A DNA stretch of 64,000 nt from an uncultured Actinomycetes bacterium (GTDB lineage Bacteria; Actinomycetota; Acidimicrobiia; Acidimicrobiales; Acidimicrobilacustridaceae). The notes under the pieces are model-generated. The model saw only the letters and a program-made list of their open reading frames with translations. It did no database searches and was not told the DNA's origin. The translations under genes were made by a program, and so were the position numbers. Of this stretch, positions 42,965 through 51,995 are shown piece by piece. The DNA lies in assembly GCA_937876315.1 (NCBI GenBank), contig CALEHQ010000009.1:62001-126000 (forward strand), in the 5' to 3' direction. Position 1 is the stretch's first letter. Each line of letters begins with the position of its first letter.

Positions 42965-42997
42965 ACAGAAAGAGGCCCGGTCAGCGACCGGGCCTCT
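42965..42997 (-). terminator. metY terminator
   Basis: A perfect inverted repeat GAGGCCCGGTC (42972-42982) / GACCGGGCCTC (42986-42996) with a three-base loop, followed on the minus strand by TTTCTGT. It lies 27 bases after the metY stop and upstream of the SDR pair. Confidence 0.85.
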
Positions 42998-43023
42998 CCA
43001 TACAAGTTGGGACTGCCAACGAC

Positions 43024-44334
43024 TCACTTCGCAGCAGCGAAGCCCTTGTCGAGATCGGCGATGATGTCGTCGATTGACTCGAGGCCGACCGAAAGACGCA
43101 CGAGACCCGGCTGCACACCAGCGGTGATCTGCTCGGCTTCGGTGAGCTGTGAATGCGTTGTGGTTGCCGGCTGAATGGCAAGGCTGCGTACATCACCGAT
43201 GTTGGCAACGTGACTATGCAGTTCAAGCGCCTCGACAAACTTCTGTCCGGCGTCTTTGCCGCCCTTGATAATGAATGCCGGTACGGAACCGAAGCCCTTG
43301 CCACCGGTGTACTTCTTGGCCCGCTCATGCCACGGCGAAGAGGTCAGGCTGGCGTGCTGCACTTCTTCAACCTGCGAGTGCCCAGCGAGATACGCGGCGA
43401 CCTTTGCGGCGTTGTCGTTGTGACGCTCCATGCGAAGGCTGAGCGTCTCGAGACCCTGAAGGAACAGGAACGAGTTGAACGGCGTGATGGCCTGGCCAAG
43501 ATCGCGAAGCAACTGCACGCGTGCCTTGATGATGTACGAGCCGGCACCTAGTGCGGGCCAGTACTGAAGGCCGTGGTAGCTGGAGTCGGGTTCGGTGAAC
43601 ATCGGAAACTTGTCGTTCGCCGAGAAGTCGAACGAGCCACCATCAACGACGAGGCCACCGATTGACGTGCCATGGCCTCCAATGAACTTGGTCGCGGAAT
43701 GCACGACGATGTCGGCACCCCACTCGAACGGACGAATAAGCCACGGCGATGCGACGGTGTTGTCGACGATGAGCGGAATGCCCGCTTCGTGTGCAACCTT
43801 CGAGACACCTTCGATGTCGAGCACGTCATTGCGCGGGTTACCAATGGTCTCGCCGTAGAACGCCTTGGTGTTCGGGCGAATTGCGTTACGCCATTCATCG
43901 AGATTGTCGGGATCGTCAACGAACGTTGCTTCGATACCGAACTTCGGGAGCGTGTAGTGAAGAAGGTTGTAGGTGCCGCCGTACAACGCTGCCGAGGCAA
44001 CGATGTGGCTTCCGGCTTCGGCAAGGTTCTGAATGGCGAGAGCCTCAGCGGCCTGACCTGAAGCAACAGCGAGTGCGCCTGGGAGACCAACTGCTGTCGC
44101 CGTTGCACCTTCAAGCGATGCGATCCGTGCTTCGAAGACACCCTGGGTCGGGTTCATGATGCGGGTGTAGATATTGCCAATCTCGGCGAGTGCAAACAGG
44201 TTCGCAGCGTGAGTCGTATCGCGGAACTGATACGAGGTCGTCTGATAGATCGGGACAGCGCGGGCACCGGTGGTCGGATCGGGTTCCTGGCCGGCGTGGA
44301 TCTGACGGGTATCGAAACCCCAGTTGTCACTCAT
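43024..44334 (-). CDS. metY: O-acetylhomoserine sulfhydrylase (aminocarboxypropyltransferase)
   Basis: A 436-residue Cys/Met-metabolism PLP enzyme that makes homocysteine from O-acetylhomoserine and sulfide. It has FDTRQIHAGQEPDPTTGARAVPIYQTTSYQF, YTRIMNPTQGVFEARIASLEGA, the cofactor Asp in PLIVDNTVASPWLIRP, the Lys in VVHSATKFIGGHGTSIGG, and a long insert (DKFPMFTEPDSSYHGLQYWPALG) typical of MetY over MetB/MetZ. ATG 44334 follows GAGGAG. A promoter is upstream at 44384-44412 and a terminator follows the gene, so it is monocistronic. Confidence 0.93.
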   Translation of the reverse strand: MSDNWGFDTRQIHAGQEPDPTTGARAVPIYQTTSYQFRDTTHAANLFALAEIGNIYTRIMNPTQGVFEARIASLEGATATAVGLPGALAVASGQAAEALAIQNLAEAGSHIVASAALYGGTYNLLHYTLPKFGIEATFVDDPDNLDEWRNAIRPNTKAFYGETIGNPRNDVLDIEGVSKVAHEAGIPLIVDNTVASPWLIRPFEWGADIVVHSATKFIGGHGTSIGGLVVDGGSFDFSANDKFPMFTEPDSSYHGLQYWPALGAGSYIIKARVQLLRDLGQAITPFNSFLFLQGLETLSLRMERHNDNAAKVAAYLAGHSQVEEVQHASLTSSPWHERAKKYTGGKGFGSVPAFIIKGGKDAGQKFVEALELHSHVANIGDVRSLAIQPATTTHSQLTEAEQITAGVQPGLVRLSVGLESIDDIIADLDKGFAAAK

Positions 44335-44383
44335 GGTCACTCCTCATCAATCGACCGGCACATCCCGGTTGGACAGGAGCGAG

Positions 44384-44412
44384 ACTCTAGGGGCCTAATC
44401 CCGACCAATCAA
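44384..44412 (-). promoter_or_regulatory. metY promoter
   Basis: Minus strand TTGATT (44412-44407), 17-base spacer, TAGAGT (44389-44384). It gives a leader of roughly 45 bases containing a small hairpin ACCGG/CCGGT (44354-44369); I do not see a known SAM riboswitch in it. Confidence 0.6.
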
Positions 44413-44481
44413 CTCAACAATTCGAGCCTGGCGGAGATTTCCGCCGGAAAGAGGACCACTCGACCGCTGTCGCTCTATGTC

Positions 44482-44491
44482 GCACATGTGC
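44482..44491. promoter_or_regulatory. Palindrome before the antitoxin gene, candidate TA operator
   Basis: GCACATGTGC, a perfect ten-base palindrome ending 12 bases before the antitoxin ATG. Antitoxins of this type repress their own operon by binding palindromes near the start. Confidence 0.4.
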
Positions 44492-44503
44492 TACAACGTC
44501 GAC

Positions 44504-44767
44504 ATGGCCCTCGCCTCTGACCCGCCCACCGTCGGCGCACGCGAACTTCGCAACGAAACCCGATCAGTGCTGGATCGCGTCCTCGAAGGCGACACCGTCA
44601 TTGTCACCCTCGATGGTCGACCCGTTGCCCGCATCGAGCCAATCAGCACCAAACCACGTTGGGTCAACACCGAGAAGTTCCTCAAGAACCTTCCCCTCGC
44701 TGATCGGGGCCTTCTCGACGATCTCCGCGAGTTCGATGAACTCATCGACAATGACGAGTTCGACTGA
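44504..44767 (+). CDS. Phd/YefM-family antitoxin
   Basis: An 87-residue protein with the Phd/YefM DNA-binding fold: TVGARELRNETRSVLDRVLEGDTVIVTLDGRPVARIEPI. Its C-terminal part (WVNTEKFLKNLPLADRGLLDDLREFDELID) is the acidic toxin-neutralising tail. ATG 44504 gives the usual short N-terminus; ATGs at 44477 and 44486 are possible but lie in the palindrome. It precedes a PIN-domain toxin by one base, the standard antitoxin-first order. It is expected to bind and block the toxin and to repress the operon. Confidence 0.88.
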   Translation: MALASDPPTVGARELRNETRSVLDRVLEGDTVIVTLDGRPVARIEPISTKPRWVNTEKFLKNLPLADRGLLDDLREFDELIDNDEFD

Positions 44768-44768
44768 C

Positions 44769-45161
44769 ATGTCCGAAACTCAAGGACTCCTCGACACATC
44801 GTATTTCGTGGCGCGCGAATCTGGCCGGCCTCACAGCAGTGATCGAGTCCCCACCGTTTGCGCCGTAAGCATCGTGACGATTGCCGAACTGAGACTCGGT
44901 GTGCTCACCTCTCATAGCGCATCTGCGCGCTCACTCCGCCTCTCTACGTTTCTCTACGCGTCAGATCTGGATCCACTACCAGTCGATGGTGAAGTCGCTG
45001 AAGCCTGGGCCCAACTTCGCATCACTCTTCGAGATACAAAAACGAAGATGAGTGTGAACGATTCCTGGATCGCTGCAACAGCGATGGCACATGGAATTCC
45101 CATCATCACACAAGACGGTGGTTTCATCGAAGGTCTTGGCTTCGATATCGTCCGAATCTAA
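44769..45161 (+). CDS. vapC: VapC-like PIN-domain ribonuclease toxin
   Basis: A 130-residue PIN-domain protein with the four acidic residues that bind metal: Asp9 (LLDTSYF), Glu40 (TIAELRLG), Asp98 (VNDSWIAATA) and Asp116 (ITQDGGF). VapC toxins cut tRNA or rRNA when freed from the antitoxin. All catalytic residues are intact, so the toxin should be active. It starts one base after the antitoxin stop. The pair is wedged between metY and ilvC and could be a transferred unit. Confidence 0.88.
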   Translation: MSETQGLLDTSYFVARESGRPHSSDRVPTVCAVSIVTIAELRLGVLTSHSASARSLRLSTFLYASDLDPLPVDGEVAEAWAQLRITLRDTKTKMSVNDSWIAATAMAHGIPIITQDGGFIEGLGFDIVRI

Positions 45162-45193
45162 CGTCGTCGCAACATTGCCCTCCAGACGCGACG

Positions 45194-45213
45194 GAGGGGC
45201 CCGAAGGCCCCTC
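45194..45213. terminator. Hairpin between vapC and ilvC
   Basis: GAGGGGCC and GGCCCCTC with a CGAA loop, between the convergent toxin and ilvC genes. There is no T-run on either side, so it would be a T-less bidirectional terminator. Confidence 0.5.
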
Positions 45214-45304
45214 GCGCACTCCACCCGCTGAACTTCGCACCCCACGGTGCGTCGTATCGATCCGTCGCCGTCAACCGAAGTCGACGAGAGTCAACCCAAT
45301 TGGG

Positions 45305-46414
<1,110 letters not shown>

Positions 46415-46446
46415 AAAGGCGCCATAACCCCGGGACTACCTAGGGA

Positions 46447-46935
46447 TCAATTGATGCGGGGAAGAGCGATGCGGCCGGTGCGCTGGTAGGCCACCACTGC
46501 TGCCCCCATACGGGAGGTGAAGGCATCGAGCGCCTCGGGGGTTCCGCCCAGCGACACAGTGATGCGATCCCCGGACTCATCGAGAACGGCACCGCTGTAT
46601 TCCTCAGTCAGCGAAAGCAGTTCGGGCTTCGACTCTGGCGAAACCGTGACCGTGACGATCATGAGTTCGCGTTCGACCGCATCGATGGGAGCAAGTTCGT
46701 CGATCTGCAACACATTGATGAGCTTGTCGAGCTGCTTGGTGATCTGCTCAAGCGGTGCTGATTCAACATCGACCACGATCGTGATGCGACTGCGAGTGGG
46801 GTCGTCAGTTGGCGCAACCGCAAGCGAAAAGATGTTGAAACCGCGACGGGCAAACAAACCCGATACGCGAGCAAGAACACCCGGCTTGTTTTCGACAAGG
46901 ACGGAAAGAATGTGATGACGCGTCGCCGGGCTCAT
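46447..46935 (-). CDS. ilvH: Acetolactate synthase small (regulatory) subunit
   Basis: A 162-residue subunit that stabilises IlvB and gives valine feedback inhibition. The N-terminal ACT domain reads HHILSVLVENKPGVLARVSGLFARRGFNIFSLAVAPTDD, followed by the second ACT-like half (ELMIVTVTVSPESKPELLSLTEEYSGAVLDESGDRITVSLGGTPEALDAF). Length is the normal IlvH size. ATG 46935 overlaps the ilvB stop by four bases. Confidence 0.95.
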   Translation of the reverse strand: MSPATRHHILSVLVENKPGVLARVSGLFARRGFNIFSLAVAPTDDPTRSRITIVVDVESAPLEQITKQLDKLINVLQIDELAPIDAVERELMIVTVTVSPESKPELLSLTEEYSGAVLDESGDRITVSLGGTPEALDAFTSRMGAAVVAYQRTGRIALPRIN

Positions 46936-48662
46936 CGTTCATCCTCCGGACCAACGACGATGTCCGAATTCGACTTGCCCGCAGGAACCATCGGGAAAAC
47001 TTTCTCGCGCGCATCGGTGCGGAAATCAATGACAACCGGACGGTCGTCAACTTCATTCGCACGCTGAATTGCGGGGAGAACATCTTCGGGAGCTTCGACG
47101 CGCATGCCGACACAACCCATAGATTCGGCCCACATTTTGTAGTCGGGAAGATCAGGGGAGAGATAGACCTCGCTGTAACGCTCTTCGTAGAACATTTCTT
47201 GCCACTGACGAACCATTCCGAGATACGCGTTGTTGAGAATGGCGATCTTCACCGGAATGCGCTCGGCGGCGGCGGTAACAAGTTCTTGCGCGGTCATCTG
47301 GAAACAACCATCGCCGTCAACAGCCCACACCATGCGGTCGGGACGCCCGACCTTGGCGCCAATTGCTGCCGGAACCGCGAAGCCCATCGTTCCGAGTCCA
47401 CCGGAGTTGATCCAGGTGTAGGGATGGTTGAACTTCCAGTACTGCGCAGTCCACATCTGATGCTGACCGACGCCCGACGCAACAATGCAGTCATCGGGGG
47501 TGTTGTCACGAAGTTGTTCAAGCACATACTGCGGCTTGAGCAAATCTCCTGGCTCAGACTGCACGTAGGCAAGCGGGTACTTCTCTTGCCATCCGCTGAT
47601 CGTGGACTTCCACGACGAACGATCGGGCTGAACTTCTGGCGCACCTATCTGCTTCAGCGCAGTGATCAGTTCGTTAATCACAAGACGACAGTCACCAGTG
47701 ATACCGACGTCGGGTCGGCGAACCTTGCCGAGTTCGGCAGGATCGATGTCGACGTGAATGATCTTGGCGTTCGCTGCAAATGCATCGAGCTTGCCGGTGA
47801 CTCGGTCGTCGAAACGTGAACCGAGAGCGATGAGCAAATCAGATTCCTGCATCGCGGTAACGGCGGTGTAGTTACCGTGCATACCCGGCATGCCGAGACA
47901 CAACGGATGATCGTCGGGCATCGTGCCGCGAGCCATCAGCGTCGTGACGACAGGGATGTCGAGTAGCTCCGCAAGCGCGAGCAGGGATTCAGCAGCGCGC
48001 GCCTTGAGGATGCCACCACCTGCGTAGATGACTGGACGTTCTGCAGCGATGATCAATTGCGCTGCATCTTTGATGAGCGCGGGATCACCGTCGAGACGCG
48101 GTTTGTAACCGGCGAGGTCGACGGAATCGGGCCAGTACCAATCAAGCGCCGAGTTCGGATTCGTGGGATCAACGAGGTCTTTTGGAATGTCGATAAGCAC
48201 GGGACCGGGACGACCTGTGGTCGCGATGTGGAACGCCTCGCGCACGATGCGCGGGATATCCGCCGCGTTCGTGACGAGTTCGTTGTGCTTCGTCACCGAA
48301 CGGGTGATGCCAACCGTGTCGACTTCTTGAAACGCGTCAGTTCCGATGCCTGCTGTTCCGACCTGACCGGTGATGACAACCATCGGCACAGAGTCCATGT
48401 AGGCATCGGCGAGCGGCGTGATGATGTTTGTTGCGGCCGGGCCGCTAGTGACCATCGCGACGCCAGGACGTCCAGTTGCGTGCGCATAGCCCTCGGCCAT
48501 GTGGCCTGCACCCTGTTCGTGACGAACGAGAATGTGGCGAATTGGCGAGTCAATGATCGGGTCGTATACCGGCAGGATTGCTCCACCGGGCAGACCAAAG
48601 ATCACATCGACACCCTCGAGTTCGAGAGCCTTGATGAGTGCGGCACCACCGTTGGTTTTCAT
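46932..48662 (-). CDS. ilvB: Acetolactate synthase large (catalytic) subunit
   Basis: A 576-residue ThDP/FAD enzyme, the first common step of branched-chain synthesis. It shows VDVIFGLPGGAILPVYD, the ThDP-activating Glu in VRHEQGAGHMAEGYAHATG, VTSGPAATNIITPLADAYMDSVPMVVITGQV, and the ThDP/Mg site AVDGDGCFQMTAQEL...NNAYLGMVRQWQ. Full length. It lies downstream of a leader peptide with Val and Leu codons and an attenuator hairpin (48719-48824), and is coupled to ilvH. Confidence 0.96.
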   Translation of the reverse strand: MKTNGGAALIKALELEGVDVIFGLPGGAILPVYDPIIDSPIRHILVRHEQGAGHMAEGYAHATGRPGVAMVTSGPAATNIITPLADAYMDSVPMVVITGQVGTAGIGTDAFQEVDTVGITRSVTKHNELVTNAADIPRIVREAFHIATTGRPGPVLIDIPKDLVDPTNPNSALDWYWPDSVDLAGYKPRLDGDPALIKDAAQLIIAAERPVIYAGGGILKARAAESLLALAELLDIPVVTTLMARGTMPDDHPLCLGMPGMHGNYTAVTAMQESDLLIALGSRFDDRVTGKLDAFAANAKIIHVDIDPAELGKVRRPDVGITGDCRLVINELITALKQIGAPEVQPDRSSWKSTISGWQEKYPLAYVQSEPGDLLKPQYVLEQLRDNTPDDCIVASGVGQHQMWTAQYWKFNHPYTWINSGGLGTMGFAVPAAIGAKVGRPDRMVWAVDGDGCFQMTAQELVTAAAERIPVKIAILNNAYLGMVRQWQEMFYEERYSEVYLSPDLPDYKMWAESMGCVGMRVEAPEDVLPAIQRANEVDDRPVVIDFRTDAREKVFPMVPAGKSNSDIVVGPEDER

Positions 48663-48718
48663 GGTTGTCCTCCCAGATGCCTTGGCATCAGCGGGATCGG
48701 GCCGGATCGAACGGGCGG

Positions 48719-48747
48719 AACGTAAACGGCCTCCCGAGTGGGAGGCC
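48719..48747 (-). terminator. Attenuator terminator upstream of ilvB
   Basis: Minus strand GGCCTCCC (48747-48740) and GGGAGGCC (48735-48728) form an eight-pair stem with an ACTC loop, followed by a weak T-run (TTTACGTT). An upstream hairpin GCACACG/CGTGTGC (48783-48777, 48760-48754) has GGCCTC in its loop, which could pair with the 3' arm of the terminator and act as antiterminator. Confidence 0.7.
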
Positions 48748-48782
48748 GGGGGTGCACACGCGACGGACGAGGCCGGCGTGTG

Positions 48783-48824
48783 CTAGCGGAGTACTACGAG
48801 CGAGGTAAGGACCGTCGTGCTCAC
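48783..48824 (-). CDS. ilvB leader peptide (13 residues)
   Basis: A GTG-started frame reading MSTTVLTSLVVLR, then TAG at 48785-48783. It has three Val and three Leu codons, with Leu-Val-Val-Leu just before the final Arg and stop. The stop overlaps the first hairpin, as in the leuB leader, with which it shares CGCTAGC and CACGCCG around the stop. AAGACT and TTGCCG upstream (18-base spacer) may be the promoter. Attenuation of ilvBNC by such a peptide is known in Corynebacterium. Confidence 0.65.
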   Translation of the reverse strand: MSTTVLTSLVVLR

Positions 48825-48833
48825 AGGTTGGTA

Positions 48834-48863
48834 AGTCTTGCCGCCCGGAGCCCCCAACGGCAA
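48834..48863 (-). promoter_or_regulatory. Possible ilvB leader promoter
   Basis: Minus strand TTGCCG (48863-48858), 18-base spacer, AAGACT (48839-48834), nine bases before the leader GTG. Neither box is close to consensus. Confidence 0.35.
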
Positions 48864-48894
48864 CTCGGGAGCATTTCCCCGCTCCACGACGAAA

Positions 48895-49308
48895 TCAGAC
48901 CAGGTTCCGGCCTACTGAGTAGGCCACAAATGCGAGGCCGGCAACGAGAGAAATGACAGATCTCGAGAGTGCCCATGGGATTCGGGGCCGCCACCGTCCA
49001 AACAGGCCCACTAGCGAACCCACTAGCCCCAACAGAAAGAACAAAGCGAACGCGTTCTCGCTCAAACTCCCGAAGACGTCGCCACGAAGTAGGGCCACTA
49101 CAGCGTGGGTCATTCCACAGAAAGGACACAGGACTCCCAACCATAGGCGGCTCGGGCAACTGACGCCTTGAGCGAACAACCGGTCAGAGACTCCGGGCGC
49201 GTAGGCGACAGTCGCAACCGCGACCGTCGCCCCGAGGAGGAGACTCCCCGTCAGACGATCAGAACCAGTCGCGAGTGCCCTGTACGTAGATCTGCTCGAA
49301 CTCGGCAT
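48895..49308 (-). CDS. DUF2752 membrane protein
   Basis: A 137-residue protein with the DUF2752 signature CPFCGMTHAVVALLRGDVFGSLSENAFAL in the middle; the Cys-x2-Cys-Gly-Met-Thr motif suggests metal binding or redox chemistry, but the function is unknown. About three membrane helices are visible (LTGSLLLGATVAVATVAYAPG, ALFFLLGLVGSLVGLFG, SVISLVAGLAFVAYSVG). ATG 49308 lies inside the TM2 gene, giving an overlap of about 50 bases; no closer start codon is present, so translation is probably coupled. It is the last gene before the ilvB leader. Confidence 0.82.
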   Translation of the reverse strand: MPSSSRSTYRALATGSDRLTGSLLLGATVAVATVAYAPGVSDRLFAQGVSCPSRLWLGVLCPFCGMTHAVVALLRGDVFGSLSENAFALFFLLGLVGSLVGLFGRWRPRIPWALSRSVISLVAGLAFVAYSVGRNLV

Positions 49309-49729
49309 CGGACTTGGTGAGGTAGATGATCCCCTCGATGAATCCAACGATCGACGTGGCGATGATGAGAAGTAGGGGAAGGAATAGGAACGACCCGCAA
49401 AAGCCGATGAGACCGCCTACCAACATGATCACTGCCGGCGTCGTATAACCCAAATAAAACTTATGAATGCCAAAGCCGCCAAGGAAAATTGCAAGGAGCC
49501 CGGCTGCGATCTTCGACTTTGAACTCGTCGCAACGGATCCACCAACCACTGCCGCACCACACGAGGTACAAACTGCCTGCCCGACAGCAGTGTGAGTTCC
49601 GCAATTCCAGCAGTTGTTGCGACCTGTGTACATGGCAAATCCACAAGAAGTGCAAGTGGCTGCCCCTGAAGACATCGATGTCCCGCACTGCGTACAGAAC
49701 GTTCCGCCTGTCGATCCCGTATTCGTCAC
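49259..49729 (-). CDS. TM2-domain protein with N-terminal zinc ribbons
   Basis: A 156-residue membrane protein. The first 60 residues hold several Cys-x2-Cys pairs (FCTQCG, TCTSCG, NCWNCG, VCTSCG), spaced like zinc-ribbon repeats. After a linker comes the TM2 domain: KIAAGLLAIFLGGFGIHKFYLGYTTPAVIMLVGGLIGFCG with two helices and the conserved GxxGxHxFYLG, then VGFIEGIIYLTKSDAEF. The function of bacterial TM2 proteins is unknown. It overlaps the DUF2752 gene; the pair is commonly adjacent in actinobacteria. Confidence 0.88.
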   Translation of the reverse strand: MTNTGSTGGTFCTQCGTSMSSGAATCTSCGFAMYTGRNNCWNCGTHTAVGQAVCTSCGAAVVGGSVATSSKSKIAAGLLAIFLGGFGIHKFYLGYTTPAVIMLVGGLIGFCGSFLFLPLLLIIATSIVGFIEGIIYLTKSDAEFEQIYVQGTRDWF

Positions 49730-49843
49730 TGATGCTCCCTCGTGTTTGGCACCACGCCCGCCGCAGGCCTGTCACCAGACAGTAACGAAACAGGGTGTTC
49801 ACCAATGCGATGCTCAACCGAGCGAAGGCGACTTCGGGCACGA

Positions 49844-49874
49844 GTGAGGCCCCGGACGCCGACCGGGGCCTCAC
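49844..49874 (-). terminator. Hairpin after the lipoprotein gene at 49908
   Basis: GTGAGGCCCCGG (49844-49855) and CCGGGGCCTCAC (49863-49874), a perfect 12-pair stem with a seven-base loop. No T-run follows. It lies 34 bases past the lipoprotein stop on the minus strand, so it probably ends that transcript. Confidence 0.65.
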
Positions 49875-49907
49875 TGCGTTCTAGGCACATCCACTTGCTG
49901 TTACCGA

Positions 49908-50426
49908 TTACTTGTTCGCGTAACTCGGGCAGTTCGTCGTAACCCAGGCTTCGATGTTGTCCGACGCTGCTTGAAACTTAGCGCCGTCCATGCTTGCCGC
50001 AGCTGCGTTGAGCTTCTCCTGCGTTGCGGGGTCCGTCAGGTTGTTCATGTCGACGCCCCTCATCGCATCGGCGTAGCCCTTAAGCCCCGAAACCAGCGAC
50101 TTCCAATCCTCGCGGATCGCGCTTGGAACCGTTGAGGTGAACGAATCAAGTGACGACACCATGGAGCTGAGGTCAACAGAAGAACTTGTTGACGCAGACG
50201 CCATCGACGATTCCAAATTTGCCGAGAGCTCTTCAGTCTTGTTGAACAAATCGGTACAAGCGCCGGAGTCTCCGCCCTCGGGCTTTGCGGTCGTCGCCGA
50301 AGACGACTCTGAACCATTTGATGAATCGCCACTCTTGTCAGAAGTACCGCCGCACGCAGCGCCCACCAACATGAGACCAGCTAATAGGAGTGCCGCAAAA
50401 GCCGCACGCTTTGTTGTTCGACGCAT
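49908..50426 (-). CDS. Putative lipoprotein, hypothetical
   Basis: A 172-residue exported protein with a lipobox: MRRTTKRAAFAALLLAGLMLVGAACGG, where VGAAC marks the lipidated Cys. A Ser/Gly-rich linker (SDKSGDSSNGSESSSATT) is followed by a helical domain with two Cys (SGACTDLF and TTNCPSY at the two ends), which may form a disulfide. No family is recognised. It stands alone, 75 bases downstream of gatB and before the TM2 gene. Confidence 0.75.
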   Translation of the reverse strand: MRRTTKRAAFAALLLAGLMLVGAACGGTSDKSGDSSNGSESSSATTAKPEGGDSGACTDLFNKTEELSANLESSMASASTSSSVDLSSMVSSLDSFTSTVPSAIREDWKSLVSGLKGYADAMRGVDMNNLTDPATQEKLNAAAASMDGAKFQAASDNIEAWVTTNCPSYANK

Positions 50427-50501
50427 GTCATTCCCTCCCAGAGGGTTTGGAGATCTCCACAGAGTACGGAAGAACTCACAACAAACAATGGCGTGAACAG
50501 A

Positions 50502-51995
50502 TCAGAGACTTTCGGCTCTACGTGACTCGAGCAGCGCAGCTACCGCTTTGCCATCGGCTTGCCCCTTCGTTGCTTTCATGATCTTGCCGGTGAAGAAGCC
50601 CTGAAGTTTTCCTCGCTTCTTGTCATCTCCGGTACAGAAATCGGCCCACTCATCGGGGCTCTCTGCGATCAATCCGTCAACAATGCCTTCGAGTTCTGAG
50701 GAATCCATGGCTTCGAAGCCAAGTTCCGCAGCGATCACATCTGGAGCGCGACCAGAGGTCACCATCTCGGCCAAAACCGTCTTCGCTTGTGTTGCTGTGA
50801 GTTGCCCGCCAAGCTCCAAACTCACAAGTTGCGCAAAGGTTGCGGGGTTGAGATCGGTAGCGCCGTCACCCGACAAATTGTGTTCAACATGTGTCAGCAC
50901 GCGCTTGCCATCGCCGCCGGCAGCAATCGTTGCCAGTGCGAGCTGATCGAGATCTCGTTGCACGGCAATGACGACGGATGTTTCGGTAACTGCAACGCCT
51001 GCAGAAGATGCAAGCGCATCGCGCCTTGCTGCGGGAAGCGGCGGCATTGCGGCGTCAATCGCTGCGATCCATTCGGCACTTGGCGCGAGCGGAACAAGAT
51101 CGGGCTCTTGGAAGTAGCGGTAGTCCTGTGCTTCTTCCTTTGAACGACCAGCGCGGGTGCGACCAGCGCCTTCATCCCAATGGCGAGTTTCCTGCTTAAT
51201 CCGTTCACCAGTTTCGAGTAGATCGACTTGACGTCGAGCTTCGTATTCGATGGCTCGACCAAGAGACCGAAGTGAGTTCAAGTTCTTGACTTCACAACGC
51301 GTGCCGAGTGCAGTGTCGCCAACGCGTCGAACCGAAACATTCGCGTCGACACGAAGGGATCCTTCTTCCATCTTGGCGTCGGAAGCGCCTGTGGTTAGGA
51401 GAATGGCGCGAAGTTCGTCGATGTAGGTCTTGGCCTGTTCTGGGTGACGAATATGCGGACGGCCAACGATTTCGACGAGCGGAACGCCAGCGCGGTTGTA
51501 ATCGACCAGCGAGTAATCGGCTCCGTGGATGCGGCCGCTTCCACCTGCGTGAGTGTTCTTGCCGGTGTCTTCTTCGATATGCGCGCGCTCGATACCGACG
51601 CGGGTGCCATCAGGGAGATCGAGCCAGCCGTCGACATTGATCGGCTTATCGAACTGACTCACCTGATAGTCCTTCGGCATATCTGGGTAGAAGTAGTTCT
51701 TGCGAGCAAACACTGATGGTTCAACCGTGCAATGCAACGCTCGGCCGAGACGTATCGCTAGCTCGACCACGTTGTGATTCAGGACCGGCAAAGAGCCAGG
51801 GAGTCCGAGACACACCGGGCACACATTGGTATTCGGTTCGTCGCCAAACATGTTTGGACATCCGCAGAACAACTTGGTGACTGTTGCAAGCTCGCAGTGG
51901 ACTTCGAGACCAACAACGATCTCCCATGACTCGCCGGTCGTCTCGCTGACAACAATGAAGTGCTCACCTTCAATCGGTTCGTGCGTAAGCGTCAT
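50502..51995 (-). CDS. gatB: Asp-tRNA(Asn)/Glu-tRNA(Gln) amidotransferase subunit B
   Basis: A 497-residue GatB that binds misacylated tRNA and phosphorylates its acyl group. It shows [37 protein letters not shown] (the Cys residues hold Zn), [34 protein letters not shown] and the C-terminal YqeY-like tail domain ([41 protein letters not shown]). ATG 51995 overlaps the gatA stop by four bases. Its presence implies that Gln-tRNA and/or Asn-tRNA is made by the transamidation route. Confidence 0.96.
   Translation of the reverse strand: MTLTHEPIEGEHFIVVSETTGESWEIVVGLEVHCELATVTKLFCGCPNMFGDEPNTNVCPVCLGLPGSLPVLNHNVVELAIRLGRALHCTVEPSVFARKNYFYPDMPKDYQVSQFDKPINVDGWLDLPDGTRVGIERAHIEEDTGKNTHAGGSGRIHGADYSLVDYNRAGVPLVEIVGRPHIRHPEQAKTYIDELRAILLTTGASDAKMEEGSLRVDANVSVRRVGDTALGTRCEVKNLNSLRSLGRAIEYEARRQVDLLETGERIKQETRHWDEGAGRTRAGRSKEEAQDYRYFQEPDLVPLAPSAEWIAAIDAAMPPLPAARRDALASSAGVAVTETSVVIAVQRDLDQLALATIAAGGDGKRVLTHVEHNLSGDGATDLNPATFAQLVSLELGGQLTATQAKTVLAEMVTSGRAPDVIAAELGFEAMDSSELEGIVDGLIAESPDEWADFCTGDDKKRGKLQGFFTGKIMKATKGQADGKAVAALLESRRAESL

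Noticed and set aside
44341-44383. SAM riboswitch in the metY leader
   Set aside because: The predicted leader is short and contains only one five-pair hairpin; no SAM-I or SAM-II core is seen.
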